Origin: a virus
Virus record (IMG/VR): IMGVR_UViG_3300030333_002512
Coordinates: 1-64,000 of that record
Direction: 5' to 3' (one strand)
DNA: 64,000 nucleotides
Part shown: piece by piece, positions 23,781-33,092 of the stretch
How positions within the stretch are numbered: the stretch's first letter is position 1
Layout of the letters: each line of letters begins with the position of its first letter
Program-made: the position numbers and the translations under genes
The notes under the pieces: model-generated
The model's database searches: none
What the model was told of the DNA's origin: nothing
What the model saw: the letters and a program-made list of their open reading frames with translations, nothing else

Positions 23781-26750
23781 TCACCTGAAGTTGGCCTTGA
23801 CGAAATACACACCCTCCGTTGGAATCCCATGTTTCTTTCCTATATCTGCCATGGAACCCATCTCTTCGACAATGCTTTCAATCTCAAAAGCCGAGACATT
23901 CACATTGTATTTCTCTTCTAGTTTCTTTATGGCAGCAGACACATGGTCGTAGTTATCCACCTTAGCGGTATTGTAGTAAACGGGTTTGTTCATCATCTTT
24001 CTAATTTCATCATGTGCTTGCAGAACAGTCAGTTGTTCCATGCTTCTAGTTAGTTTCATATCATCAATTGCATTGAAGAATCTTTGAACTAGAGTGTCTG
24101 CACCCCTTGCTTTCTTATCTTGGCCCTTGGCTTGAGTTCTTGGGTTTTGACTGTATGATTCTCTCTTTGTCTTTAGGTGATTCGAAATGAATACCACTGG
24201 CCAAACTGCATCCCCTGTTCTCACATAATCCTCATGCCATTCTTCCGGGGTCTTGCCCCAAGATGTTCCACTTGGGAAAACTTCATCATCAGGCCAACTC
24301 ATATCGTTGTCTTCCAAGATGGCATGTAGATGTGCGCCTAATTCAGTATAGACTTCTTTGCCTAACGGAGTTTTGCGAGGATTCAACTTGAGAATCCAAT
24401 TGACTGTCTTCCCCATCTCTTTGAATGCCTGTGTCAAACTGGGTAGGTCTTTCTGTTCTCCCGGTTTAGTGATGAATTCTAGGTTTGTCACCAATTCCTC
24501 AAGTTGTTTCTTGTTTATCAACAAAGCCCCCTTTCTTTGTTCCCTCATCAGTGCATGGAAGAAAACGGTATCTGGTGTCTTACCACCTGCAAGCATTTTG
24601 AAGTATCTAGGTGCGTTGCTATCCTTGAATTCAAATGGTATTGGGTCATCGAATGGTGCTTTATCCCCACTGAGAGGAATGATGAAGAAACTGATAACTT
24701 CGTCTAGTAATTCGTCAAATTCCTTTCTTGCGTCATTTATCTCCTCAAGTAGATTCTTCTCATTCAGCCTACCCAAGAATTGACTAGAAGTCCACGCGCC
24801 CCTTCCTAATTCGGGTTTATCCACTTTGGGTTGATTCTGTTGTGGGCCGGAAGAGGTGTCTTTTGTTTCTGATATACTAGGGGAAGCACTTCTGCTCAAA
24901 TCCTTGCCGGAATCTAGAATTTTGGATAATGTGTCTATAAATTCCCCAATTTTCTTCAATCTTTCATCAAGATGCTTTCCTTCTCCCCTATCGGAGTCAA
25001 TTACGTCTTCTATGGAGAAGTCCTTCTGCAAATCTACTATGAATTTCTTAGTAGTCTTCTGCAAAGGCAAGTGGAAGCCTCCTTTACGAGATTGTATTGC
25101 TGCATACTTCCTCAGTTCCTCAATGTAGTCTAGAATATCATCATCTAAATCCACGCCGTCAATTAATTCTCTCGCTGCCCCTGCACCTTCCATTGCTGCG
25201 CGAATATGTTCTAGTTCCCTAGCAAAAACAACAGTGTCCTTGAAAATAGCACCTTCTTGCTTGAATGCGTGATAGTATAATGGGTCTACTTCGACATTAT
25301 CCAAACCATCTATCATTATTCCCAAATCGGACAATTGTTGCAATTCATCGCTCATTCCACCACTGACTTTCTCTTTTCCCTTGGTTCCAATGCCAGTATC
25401 CATCGTGTCTGCCATATATTCTGTGGTTTTGCCTTCTTCTTCTTGTAAAGCGTCATCCCCACCAAAAACAGTAGCGGTTTGTTTCTCACGTTGGGTATTT
25501 TGTGATGAAATCTCTTCTGCTAACTGCTTGGCATCGAAATCATCGAAGAAACCAATCTCCTTTCCGAGTTTTTCGAAAAGTATCCAACCTTTATCTTCTG
25601 AAAAGTAAGTTTCTAGGCTTAAGGGTTTGAATTTCACAATATAATTAAGATTTCCAGCATCTATTTCTTTCTTGAAATCTAACAGTTTAAAGATAACTTC
25701 CCTAAACTCTTTTCCACCTTCATTATCTGGTTTCATCTCCAAATCGCCTATTGCCTCATGAAATTCTGCGAATGCATCTTTAAATCGCTTGTATTGTCTA
25801 GATTTATCTGCCCAATAATCGTAAAGTGCCTCTCTACGCTGTAATTTCTTCAGGTCATAACTTCCAATGAAGGCATCAGCCTCAAATTCAACAATCATCC
25901 CTTCATTTCGCAGATAAAACTGTAATAAATCCACAAGTGGGTCTAAAGTGTTCTGAATTCGCATATCATAGAGTTGAATTTCTCCAATTAACTCATTTAT
26001 CTTAGATTCTGTTGGAATTCTATACATTGCAGCAGTTTTTAGGTTGACTTCCTTTGGATTCCAGTCATTATCAAACACAGTAGCGAAAGTTAGCCTCTTT
26101 CCGTTAGAGCGAAGGTAAAAATTCCTCAAAATCGAAGACATTCTACCTTTGTCCATGCTTGCGCCTTTTTCTCTTTGCTGTTTTCTACCTAAAGTTCCCA
26201 AATGCTCCCTTGTTTCCCTAACAGTGCGCTTTTTTCCCTTAACATCTGTAGAAATTGCCTTCGAAAAGAGATATCTTACTTGTCTTTCCAAAACAGACTT
26301 AGGCAAACCTGCCAAAGCACGATATTTCTTCTGAATTCTGTTAATTATTTTCTTCTGGACAACATCTTGAGCCGTTGCGCCAGTAATTAAGTCGGGTAGG
26401 ACTCTTGCATAGTCATCACCTGCTGAAGAATCTGTATACAAAACAGAATCTTTACCCCTCTTGACCAAATCTTGAGTGCTTTCACCCTCATTTCTTTCAA
26501 TTGTCATATTATCATAGACGATATTGTAGAGTTCATCATCATCTAAACTGTTAAGCACATTTTTCAAACGGTCTTCTGCCATTTGTTCTAACTTTTCATC
26601 AATGTCATAATCTTGGCTATCGTCTTGTTCCTTTGCCTCGTATTCAGCCTTCAACTCATTGTAGATTTTCTCTTCCAGAGCGTCTTCGCCTTGTTCTAAA
26701 TAGACGGCAAGTGGACTGTATTCCTCATTTGTCTCTGATTCCATTGCCAT
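23781..26750 (-). CDS. Giant virion-module protein (989 aa), unknown
   Basis: The largest gene of the window encodes a 989-aa acidic protein. It is helical, charged and without membrane segments: N-terminal acidic repeats (EAKEQDDSQDYDIDEKLEQM), a basic region (KKRTVRETREHLGTLGRKQQ), a long mixed middle, and a C-terminal globular part ending ADIGKKHGIPTEGVYFVKANFR. No domain is recognised. The start at 26750 directly follows the stop of the 691-aa gene; the ATG at 26744 is an alternative. A head-internal or ejected protein is possible, but there is no direct evidence. Confidence 0.6.
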   Translation of the reverse strand: MAMESETNEEYSPLAVYLEQGEDALEEKIYNELKAEYEAKEQDDSQDYDIDEKLEQMAEDRLKNVLNSLDDDELYNIVYDNMTIERNEGESTQDLVKRGKDSVLYTDSSAGDDYARVLPDLITGATAQDVVQKKIINRIQKKYRALAGLPKSVLERQVRYLFSKAISTDVKGKKRTVRETREHLGTLGRKQQREKGASMDKGRMSSILRNFYLRSNGKRLTFATVFDNDWNPKEVNLKTAAMYRIPTESKINELIGEIQLYDMRIQNTLDPLVDLLQFYLRNEGMIVEFEADAFIGSYDLKKLQRREALYDYWADKSRQYKRFKDAFAEFHEAIGDLEMKPDNEGGKEFREVIFKLLDFKKEIDAGNLNYIVKFKPLSLETYFSEDKGWILFEKLGKEIGFFDDFDAKQLAEEISSQNTQREKQTATVFGGDDALQEEEGKTTEYMADTMDTGIGTKGKEKVSGGMSDELQQLSDLGIMIDGLDNVEVDPLYYHAFKQEGAIFKDTVVFARELEHIRAAMEGAGAARELIDGVDLDDDILDYIEELRKYAAIQSRKGGFHLPLQKTTKKFIVDLQKDFSIEDVIDSDRGEGKHLDERLKKIGEFIDTLSKILDSGKDLSRSASPSISETKDTSSGPQQNQPKVDKPELGRGAWTSSQFLGRLNEKNLLEEINDARKEFDELLDEVISFFIIPLSGDKAPFDDPIPFEFKDSNAPRYFKMLAGGKTPDTVFFHALMREQRKGALLINKKQLEELVTNLEFITKPGEQKDLPSLTQAFKEMGKTVNWILKLNPRKTPLGKEVYTELGAHLHAILEDNDMSWPDDEVFPSGTSWGKTPEEWHEDYVRTGDAVWPVVFISNHLKTKRESYSQNPRTQAKGQDKKARGADTLVQRFFNAIDDMKLTRSMEQLTVLQAHDEIRKMMNKPVYYNTAKVDNYDHVSAAIKKLEEKYNVNVSAFEIESIVEEMGSMADIGKKHGIPTEGVYFVKANFR

Positions 26751-28826
26751 TCAACCAACTCCCGTCAATTCTCTCAACCAATCTCTCGGTTGCGCGACAC
26801 CTTCCTTGTCAATAATGATTGGCTCCGATACTACCTCTGCCATCTTCTTCTTAGTGGCTTCAACTAACCCGTTTCTAATCTGTGGATAAACATCATTGAC
26901 AGCATCTTCGAATGCTTTCTCCAATTTACTCATTTCTTCAGGGGTTGGTGGAGTCCCTTCTTCCCATTGTCCGGTTTCATCGTTATAGACACGCTTGACT
27001 CTAGTAATTTTTCTAACTGCTTTGTTAATTTTATTACTTCCTAACATTTGTGCTTCAAGTCTATCCAAAACTCCAACTAGATAGTAAAAACTCAATTTGT
27101 TTGTGTCTTGACCTGCCTTCAATCTAACTCTAAAAGTGCCGCCCTGCTTCTGGTCAGCAGCAAATTGCTGTTTAAAATTCTCAATGGGATTATGGTCAAT
27201 GGCACTAAAGAGAAAAGATAGGAGTCTCTCTTCTGATTTGGATGAAGGAACTAGAATGGAATTATCTTGTTTGGAGGGTTTCATCTTCGATAATGCATCT
27301 TTAATCTGCTTAACTCTTTTCTCATCGTCTGGTTGTCCGGAGTCACCATACCTATGTTCACCGAATTTCATATTTCTAATACTACTTCTAGATGGAAGAG
27401 ATTCTTCGATAGATGGATATTGAATCTTCAGTTGTGGAACTTTACCCCATCCACCTACAGGGGGCTTTAGTAAGAAATCCCTCATTTCCACAGATATACC
27501 ACTAGGAATCAACGGGGTTTCTTTCTGCATTCTCTCATAAGCATCTTTAGTTTCTTGACTCTCCCCGCGCATAGCCAATTCAAATTTAGCAAAACCTCTA
27601 GCATCATCAGCCTTCACATATTTATTGAAAAGCCTCAATACAGATTCCTCACCCTCTCCCTTACTCAATTTACGATACACTGCATCTCTAGTGAGACTAC
27701 TTTTCGTTCTATTAGCCACAAAACCCGCACTAATATCGAGTTCTTTATGTTCAAATAAATATTCTAAAGCGGGTAATACTTTCCCCGTTCCTTTTTCTGA
27801 ACCAGTTTGAACACCAAATAGTATCTTGGCCGTTTCCTTTGCAGCACCCACACCTGAATCTCCTGTAGGTGAAAGAACAGGAATAAACGCACCTCGGTCA
27901 GCCCCACTAACTTTAGTTAGAACATGCTGCAAGTATCTCAAAGCGACATTATCATCTTGGAAAGACTCAGCCTTGATGTTCTTCATGCCACCTGCTATCT
28001 TCGTCTTAGAATACTTTGGCTGATTGAAAACCTTGGCAAAGAAATTCCTCACAATTGGTTTGTCGGGGTCACCACCTGAGAGTTTCTTTCCTTGTAGAAT
28101 TGTAATCCAATCAGGAAGGGAAACCAAAACTCCGTCTGCTTGTTCCTCTTGAGTCCATGCTTTAGGTATAATTCCAAAATTGAAATCATCAGGAAGAAGG
28201 AGTTTGACATCCTTCGTGTCGTATCCCATCAACTTAGACTTGTTAGCCTTCGCTGATTTCAAGGCCTTCACGAATCGGCTGTTGTTCTTCTCCCAAAGTC
28301 GTAGTTGCTTTATCTTAGTTTTCTTTGCCTCTTGACTGCCTTCGTTCAAGTAATCCACAAGTGGTTGAAAATTTCCTCCTAAGAATTCCTCATACAACTT
28401 CAGAACTTTCTTTGGAATTTTATCCTTGTAATTAGGATTCCTTTTTCCACCTGACATTTTTGCCGGAGCGTAGTCATCCAACTTCTCCTTCAATTTCTCA
28501 GCGTTCTCCATCATTCTCTTTGGGATTGGAACGTCTGTTGCAGTAGCAGCAAATGTAACATCCTCATATTGCTCCTTCATCTTCAGCCATTTATTTTCAG
28601 GAATGGTCTTGTCGTTTGCTTGCTCGTTTATTTGATTGAATAATCTGATTATCTTATTCAAAGAACTACGAACCCCACCTAGATTCAACTCTTCATTCTT
28701 AATGCTCTCAATAATCGAATTAACGTTACCACCATCAAGGGCCATTATGATTTTGAAGCCTACTCCACCACCTTTGATTTTCTGAGTATCAAAGGATGCC
28801 TTGTGAAGTGTGGCTTGCCATGACAT
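26751..28826 (-). CDS. Large W-motif protein (691 aa), unknown
   Basis: The protein begins MSWQATLHKASFDTQKIKGG, with the tag core WQATLHK, and ends PRDWLRELTGVG, a second W-x3-L at the C-terminus. Between them are basic helical segments (KKTKIKQLRLWEKNNSRFVK; KALKSAKANKSKLMG), a Gly/Ser-rich middle and a C-terminal helical region. No catalytic motif is recognised. The start overlaps the stop of the next gene upstream (28826). Likely an abundant structural or internal protein carrying the common tag. Confidence 0.6.
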   Translation of the reverse strand: MSWQATLHKASFDTQKIKGGGVGFKIIMALDGGNVNSIIESIKNEELNLGGVRSSLNKIIRLFNQINEQANDKTIPENKWLKMKEQYEDVTFAATATDVPIPKRMMENAEKLKEKLDDYAPAKMSGGKRNPNYKDKIPKKVLKLYEEFLGGNFQPLVDYLNEGSQEAKKTKIKQLRLWEKNNSRFVKALKSAKANKSKLMGYDTKDVKLLLPDDFNFGIIPKAWTQEEQADGVLVSLPDWITILQGKKLSGGDPDKPIVRNFFAKVFNQPKYSKTKIAGGMKNIKAESFQDDNVALRYLQHVLTKVSGADRGAFIPVLSPTGDSGVGAAKETAKILFGVQTGSEKGTGKVLPALEYLFEHKELDISAGFVANRTKSSLTRDAVYRKLSKGEGEESVLRLFNKYVKADDARGFAKFELAMRGESQETKDAYERMQKETPLIPSGISVEMRDFLLKPPVGGWGKVPQLKIQYPSIEESLPSRSSIRNMKFGEHRYGDSGQPDDEKRVKQIKDALSKMKPSKQDNSILVPSSKSEERLLSFLFSAIDHNPIENFKQQFAADQKQGGTFRVRLKAGQDTNKLSFYYLVGVLDRLEAQMLGSNKINKAVRKITRVKRVYNDETGQWEEGTPPTPEEMSKLEKAFEDAVNDVYPQIRNGLVEATKKKMAEVVSEPIIIDKEGVAQPRDWLRELTGVG

Positions 28827-29374
28827 TACTCTCTATTCCCCTTTTGATTTTGCTTGGCTTTCCATTCTCCGTAAGTTCCTGATTCAGTTCCACTAAGCCA
28901 AATTGGTGCATTATCGGGAATATTGATGTTATTGTCTAAACAATATTGAACAGTTATCTTCCAAGGTATCATTGAGCCTCTTGGTCTTTCATAGGTTCGG
29001 GTCTTGCCACCATACTTTGACTTGTATCTATTCTGCTTGTAATGTGTCAACTTGCCTGTGAGGAATACGCCTAATCCATACTTGGTTAATTCCGGCTTGA
29101 CTATCTTCCCATTAATCCTCACTCTTCCCAAGGAACTCATCTCATCATTCTCATCATAATCAAAGGTCTTGTGGTCTTTCTGCCCATATCCTTTACCTGC
29201 GTAGTATCTCATATATTGATTGTCGAATTCTTCACCGGGTAATGGAGAAGCATCGTCAATGAAAACCATTGGGTTTTCCCTAGTTCCCCTTGCCTTTACT
29301 GAATCCGCATATGGTTCTTGCAAATCTTGCCATTGAATATACGGCATCTTCAAAATTTCTTGCCATGTTGTCAT
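28826..29374 (-). CDS. W-motif protein (182 aa), unknown
   Basis: It starts MTTWQEILKMPYIQWQDLQE, with the tag WQEILK and a second tryptophan repeat (WQDLQ) eleven residues later. The body has a basic Lys/Tyr/Arg-rich region (LTHYKQNRYKSKYGGKTRTY) and a possible globular end (IPWKITVQYCLDNNINIPDN). No family is recognised. It overlaps the following gene by four bases. The basic patch suggests nucleic acid contact. Confidence 0.55.
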   Translation of the reverse strand: MTTWQEILKMPYIQWQDLQEPYADSVKARGTRENPMVFIDDASPLPGEEFDNQYMRYYAGKGYGQKDHKTFDYDENDEMSSLGRVRINGKIVKPELTKYGLGVFLTGKLTHYKQNRYKSKYGGKTRTYERPRGSMIPWKITVQYCLDNNINIPDNAPIWLSGTESGTYGEWKAKQNQKGNRE

Positions 29375-29700
29375 TGTTTCACTTCCTTCTGTTCATCTCT
29401 CGTTTGTTTCATAGCCATGCTAGTTTTCCCATTCAAGGTTCTTAGCATGGTGTAAATGTTTTTTCTCATCTCACCCAATTCAGAAATGAAGGTTCTCTTA
29501 TCTGATTCCATCCTATCCCACCACTTCTCATACTGTTCCTCAGAAAGAAGTGACTTGACATTCTCAGAATTATTCTGATGTAGCATCTCCAAACTTTCTC
29601 CGGCAGCATCTAATGCCTGTATAGTAGCATACAGACCATCCAATTGCAAAGGCTCCTTCAAGTCTTGTTTGACTTTCTTGACAACATCTTCCCAACTCAT
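29371..29700 (-). CDS. W-motif helical protein (109 aa)
   Basis: It begins MSWEDVVKKVKQDLKEPL. The body is helical (LYATIQALDAAGESLEMLHQ; YEKWWDRMESDKRTFISELG) and ends basic and polar. ATGA overlaps link it to both neighbours. There is no known domain. It is one of a run of eight adjacent tagged genes (26751-33092, interrupted only by the CCHH zinc gene at 31153). Confidence 0.55.
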   Translation of the reverse strand: MSWEDVVKKVKQDLKEPLQLDGLYATIQALDAAGESLEMLHQNNSENVKSLLSEEQYEKWWDRMESDKRTFISELGEMRKNIYTMLRTLNGKTSMAMKQTRDEQKEVKQ

Positions 29701-29951
29701 TCATTTGCCTCCTTTTGTTCTCGTAGAGTCCTAGTTGCCCTATCTATAAATGACTGTTGACCGCGAGTCCTTCCTTCCGGCAAATTATGCCAAGGCATGG
29801 ATTCTCCTTTTTCATACTGTGCGCAACCACCTTTTGGATTAATCGAGACATACTCCAAGGTGCATTTTCTATCTTCATTATGAGCGCAATCCGTTGCCTC
29901 ACATAGACCAACTTTGCATTCTGCAATTTTCAAAACCCTATTCCAAGTCAT
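29697..29951 (-). CDS. W-motif protein with DUF1540-like cysteine knot
   Basis: The 84-aa product starts MTWNRVLKIAECKVGLCEAT. It continues with cysteines spaced as C-x4-C-x4-C-x7-C-x12-C. This resembles DUF1540-type metal-binding modules, which read C-x(n)-C-yN-x(n)-C and a final C-x(2)-F/Y. The C-terminus is charged. The fold is small and probably zinc stabilised. It is joined by ATGA overlaps with neighbours. Role unknown; the DUF1540 likeness is from the cysteine pattern only. Confidence 0.5.
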   Translation of the reverse strand: MTWNRVLKIAECKVGLCEATDCAHNEDRKCTLEYVSINPKGGCAQYEKGESMPWHNLPEGRTRGQQSFIDRATRTLREQKEANE

Positions 29952-30193
29952 ATTTCTTCCCCCGCCGCATTGTAAAATTGATAATCATCAGGAGGCTTTT
30001 CTCTCTTCCCCAAACTATCTGAACACCATTGACATAAATCAGATGGCTTAGTAGATTTACCCGGCATCCTTGCGAAGATAGTATCCTCCGATACTGGTCG
30101 AATACAATTATTCACACACAGTAGTTCTCCTTCCTTGTTATATCTGTCAGGAGTCCACCTGATTAAATCCTTGATTATGTCTTTCCAACTCAT
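29948..30193 (-). CDS. W-motif zinc-finger protein (81 aa)
   Basis: It starts MSWKDIIKDLIRWTPDRYNK. Four cysteines (LLCVNNCIRP and DLCQWCSDSL) form a probable zinc site with C-x3-C and C-x2-C. The short tail is polar. It overlaps both neighbours by four bases. No family recognised. The combination of tag and zinc finger in several neighbouring proteins suggests they share one assembly pathway. Confidence 0.55.
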   Translation of the reverse strand: MSWKDIIKDLIRWTPDRYNKEGELLCVNNCIRPVSEDTIFARMPGKSTKPSDLCQWCSDSLGKREKPPDDYQFYNAAGEEI

Positions 30194-30585
30194 CTATACT
30201 TCCTCCTAAATCTTCTTTGTCCTTCTTCATGTGGGTCGCGTCTGCCGAAGTCATCTGAGCGCATTGGCCTTCCTCCTTCCGGTGTGAAGAATTGCCTGTT
30301 CTGGTCACAACGCTTCTTGTAGTTCCTTATGCTCAAAACAATGTGATACCAAACCTTGTCTCTATTTGACTCTTGAAGTAGGTCTAATAGATAACTGTGA
30401 AACTGTTCGCAATCCATTGCCTTAACTTCATCGAGTGGTGCAAGCCCATCTCGATTCATGAATTGGGGTTCATATTCACAATACATCTTCATGGCCACCT
30501 TGCAACAATCATCCCTGCCTTCCTCACGCTCATCATAGTCTTTGATTTTAGCATATTGAACTTTTAGAACATCTTCCCAACTCAT
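30190..30585 (-). CDS. W-motif protein with basic C-terminus (131 aa)
   Basis: It begins MSWEDVLKVQYAKIKDYDER, the clearest form of the tag. A helical Cys-containing middle (DDCCKVAMKMYCEYEPQFM) follows, then a helical section (EQFHSYLLDLLQESNRDKVW) and a very basic end (PHEEGQRRFRRKYR). The basic tail could bind DNA. It sits four bases upstream of a tagged gene and overlaps the next by four. No known family. Confidence 0.55.
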   Translation of the reverse strand: MSWEDVLKVQYAKIKDYDEREEGRDDCCKVAMKMYCEYEPQFMNRDGLAPLDEVKAMDCEQFHSYLLDLLQESNRDKVWYHIVLSIRNYKKRCDQNRQFFTPEGGRPMRSDDFGRRDPHEEGQRRFRRKYR

Positions 30586-30589
30586 TGCA

Positions 30590-31156
30590 TCATCTCCAAT
30601 CTATCTCTGTGTCAAAACCAAAACTATTTTTTAGATTCATGCCTTCTAATTTCTTTGCCGCATTATCTAACACTTCATTTATTTTCTTTGCCTTTGAAGT
30701 AGTTCTGAGGAATATCGTAGAAGGCCAAGGTGGGTTTTCTTTTGTTGGTGGATTCCCGTCTTTATCAGGGCCATCATGTGTTAATATTTCCATTTTAACA
30801 TACAAAGGGTTAGCGTTAGGTCTTGGCAATATATCCAAATTTCTATACCAAAGATTTGTTCTTTGATTCCACTTTGGGGAAACCATTGTCACTTTATCTC
30901 CATAAGCCGCTTTCAACTCATCAACAATTTCATCCCACACTTCTTCTGTTTCTTCTTTATGAGGAGGTTCTGTTCCGTATCTACTTTTAGGGTCTAACAT
31001 ACCTTCGGGGTTAAAGTGGTCACGATGACGAAACACATCCTTTCTTTTCCCGTATTCATCAAAACGAACATTACCTGCTTCATCATGAGAACTAAATATA
31101 GGGTCTGAAGTATCACCCCAACGCTCATCTTTTTTCAGTATGGCTTTCCAACTCAT
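30590..31156 (-). CDS. W-motif protein (188 aa), unknown
   Basis: I place the start at the ATG at 31156, giving MSWKAILKKDERWGDTSDPI; this start lies within the stop of the upstream gene (ATGA) and puts the tag at the N-terminus like its neighbours. A longer frame exists but lacks support. The middle is hydrophilic with His and Asp (FRHRDHFNPEGMLDPKSRYG). The C-terminal half is alpha-beta (EIVDELKAAYGDKVTMVSPK). No family recognised. Confidence 0.6.
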   Translation of the reverse strand: MSWKAILKKDERWGDTSDPIFSSHDEAGNVRFDEYGKRKDVFRHRDHFNPEGMLDPKSRYGTEPPHKEETEEVWDEIVDELKAAYGDKVTMVSPKWNQRTNLWYRNLDILPRPNANPLYVKMEILTHDGPDKDGNPPTKENPPWPSTIFLRTTSKAKKINEVLDNAAKKLEGMNLKNSFGFDTEIDWR

Positions 31157-31812
31157 TGCATCTTCTCCTCCATCTTCTTCCTGACATCCAACCATACATC
31201 AGGATGATTCTGCGCTAGAACCTCCTTGACGATTTGCATTTGGTGAACTATAATCGTGTCCTGTCTCTTGTGAACTAACTTGCCCTTGAACTCCATGACA
31301 TACTTCAGACTCTCCCTAATCTCCTTGGCCATCTTAGTTAGCGAGTCGATATACTTGGGATTACCAACTTCCTCCATGTCGAACAACTCGTCTATCTTCC
31401 CCTCAAGCCTTCTGATGTTCCTAGTTAGAGTCTCGACCTCATCCAATTCCCTAGCGGCAATCATCTGTGCGGCAGACTTCTGCACTAGAGGCTGAACGTG
31501 ATTTCGCATATGACGAACGACTTGCTCGACAGAACAATCTTCCATCTTCGCTGCCATCTCCGGAGTCATATCCCCATTGTATATGTTTACTTCAATATCC
31601 CCGCGCATCTCAGATGTGCATATGTTGCAGCGTGGATTCGATGAGTCCTCATAGTGACCCATGTGATTTCGCTGATGCTTTGATGCAGTGCCACTAGGCC
31701 AGTCCATATTCTTGTCAAGTTGGTCAGCAGTCATTTTGAGTCCTTCCAAATCTGCTTCCATATCTTCCCTATCAGGGTGATTGCAAAATGCACATCTCTT
31801 TCTAATAATCAT
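31153..31812 (-). CDS. Duplicated CCHH zinc protein, possible small terminase or head protein
   Basis: The 219-aa protein has two similar zinc modules. One is CAFCNHPDRED with HQRNHMGHY (residues about 7-55); the other is CNICTSEMRGD with HMRNHVQP (about 62-107). A long coiled-coil helix follows, and the end is PDVWLDVRKKMEEKMQ, a C-terminal version of the tryptophan motif. C-x2-C...H-x3-H modules of this kind occur in packaging and head proteins. The small terminase subunit is a candidate, since none is otherwise obvious, but this is only inference. The start is four bases into the stop of the 427-aa gene. Confidence 0.5.
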   Translation of the reverse strand: MIIRKRCAFCNHPDREDMEADLEGLKMTADQLDKNMDWPSGTASKHQRNHMGHYEDSSNPRCNICTSEMRGDIEVNIYNGDMTPEMAAKMEDCSVEQVVRHMRNHVQPLVQKSAAQMIAARELDEVETLTRNIRRLEGKIDELFDMEEVGNPKYIDSLTKMAKEIRESLKYVMEFKGKLVHKRQDTIIVHQMQIVKEVLAQNHPDVWLDVRKKMEEKMQ

Positions 31813-33092
31813 TCTACTCTACCTGTTTTTGGATTATATGCGATTCTGCTACGTTCAGCCTCATCTAGTCGGTCACTTCTTATTTTATCTCGCCAATTTT
31901 GCGGTGTCCCTTCTCTTTCCTTCTTCTTTCTAGCCAACCTTTCTCTTGCTTCCGCCGTTCTTTTTCTGTTCTCAATTGCAGACTGCGCTTCTTCGGGTTT
32001 GTAGTTGTCTCCCCATAGGAATCTTCCCACCTTTCCTCTCATTCCCTTTTCAGAACCAACTTTGCTTTGTAGAGTATCAGACCATTTTCCTTCTACTTCT
32101 TTGTATTTATCAGCAGCAGATTTACCCCTTATTTTCTTATTTGCTAACCACTTGTCGGCCCCCATAGCACCAGAAACAGCCTTCGAAGGAAGTTTCTTCG
32201 CTCCTCGATACATATCTCTAAGTGACACTTCTTCCGGAATCCCACGCTTTCCGCCTACTAATGGCACTTTGCGTTTTTTCTGCCACACTTCGGGGGCTTC
32301 AGCATCTTTCATCCTTTGTTTCTTTGCCTCTTTCGCTTTCTTTCGCGCAAGATATCCTTCCGGTAGATTCTCCTTCCAATTTGTGGAAGCCCTATCATCC
32401 TCATCAATGTCATCGGGCATTGGATTTACGAAAGCCTGTGACCCCGGTTCCGGCATGTCGTATTCTGATATGTTGCCAGCCGCTAGTTGCGCTTGCCAAT
32501 ATGCTGCTTGTTCATCTGCTGTATTATCAGCATGGGATGATTGTTCATATTTGGGTTGACCTTTTGAATTTAGAACTATTTGTCCAGTATCCACATTTCG
32601 AACTAAACCTTGGGCATCTCTTTCTTCATTGTTCAGGAGTCTTACTTTTTTTGGGTTCCCCTTGTCATCTTTTTCACCAGCAAGAAAACCATAGTTGGTG
32701 GAACTAGGAGATTGAAACACCGAACCTGTTCCAGCATGTAGTTTGTTTTCCCATTGGTCTTGTGTATAACGCTCTGGTTGCAAACCTTGTTGTCCACCAG
32801 TGAAAGCCGTCTGTAATTGTTGAGTCCAACCTGTAAAGCCTTCTTCCTCCTCACTATCAGACTTGCCAACTTCCTCCTCATCCTTCTCTTCTTCCTTTTC
32901 GGGGTCTACTGCAACAGTGTCCTGTTGCTCTCCCGGCTTGTCTTGAACGATTTTACCGGGAGGGTCAGGTGCATCCATTCCCATTCCCGGTAGGGGTGGC
33001 ATTCCTCCCATTGGTGGTGGAGCCATTGGTGGAGGAGGAGGTGGTGGTGGAGTAGGTTGCTTCAGCATATCCTCCCAAAGAACGTCACTCAT
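31809..33092 (-). CDS. Disordered protein with seven W-x3-L/I motifs: candidate tag hub
   Basis: I use the ATG at 33092 (MSDVLWEDMLKQPTPPPP), which follows GGAGGTGA at the right distance. The 427-aa product is Pro/Gly/Met-rich, then acidic, then basic, and is probably disordered. Seven W-x3-[L/I/M] motifs are spread along it: WEDML, WTQQL, WENKL, WQAQL, WKENL, WSDTL and WRDKI. The same core is the tag at one end of about 20 other proteins. The multivalency suggests a scaffold or bridge that binds the same pocket many times. It overlaps the zinc-protein start by four bases. Confidence 0.65.
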   Translation of the reverse strand: MSDVLWEDMLKQPTPPPPPPPPMAPPPMGGMPPLPGMGMDAPDPPGKIVQDKPGEQQDTVAVDPEKEEEKDEEEVGKSDSEEEEGFTGWTQQLQTAFTGGQQGLQPERYTQDQWENKLHAGTGSVFQSPSSTNYGFLAGEKDDKGNPKKVRLLNNEERDAQGLVRNVDTGQIVLNSKGQPKYEQSSHADNTADEQAAYWQAQLAAGNISEYDMPEPGSQAFVNPMPDDIDEDDRASTNWKENLPEGYLARKKAKEAKKQRMKDAEAPEVWQKKRKVPLVGGKRGIPEEVSLRDMYRGAKKLPSKAVSGAMGADKWLANKKIRGKSAADKYKEVEGKWSDTLQSKVGSEKGMRGKVGRFLWGDNYKPEEAQSAIENRKRTAEARERLARKKKEREGTPQNWRDKIRSDRLDEAERSRIAYNPKTGRVE

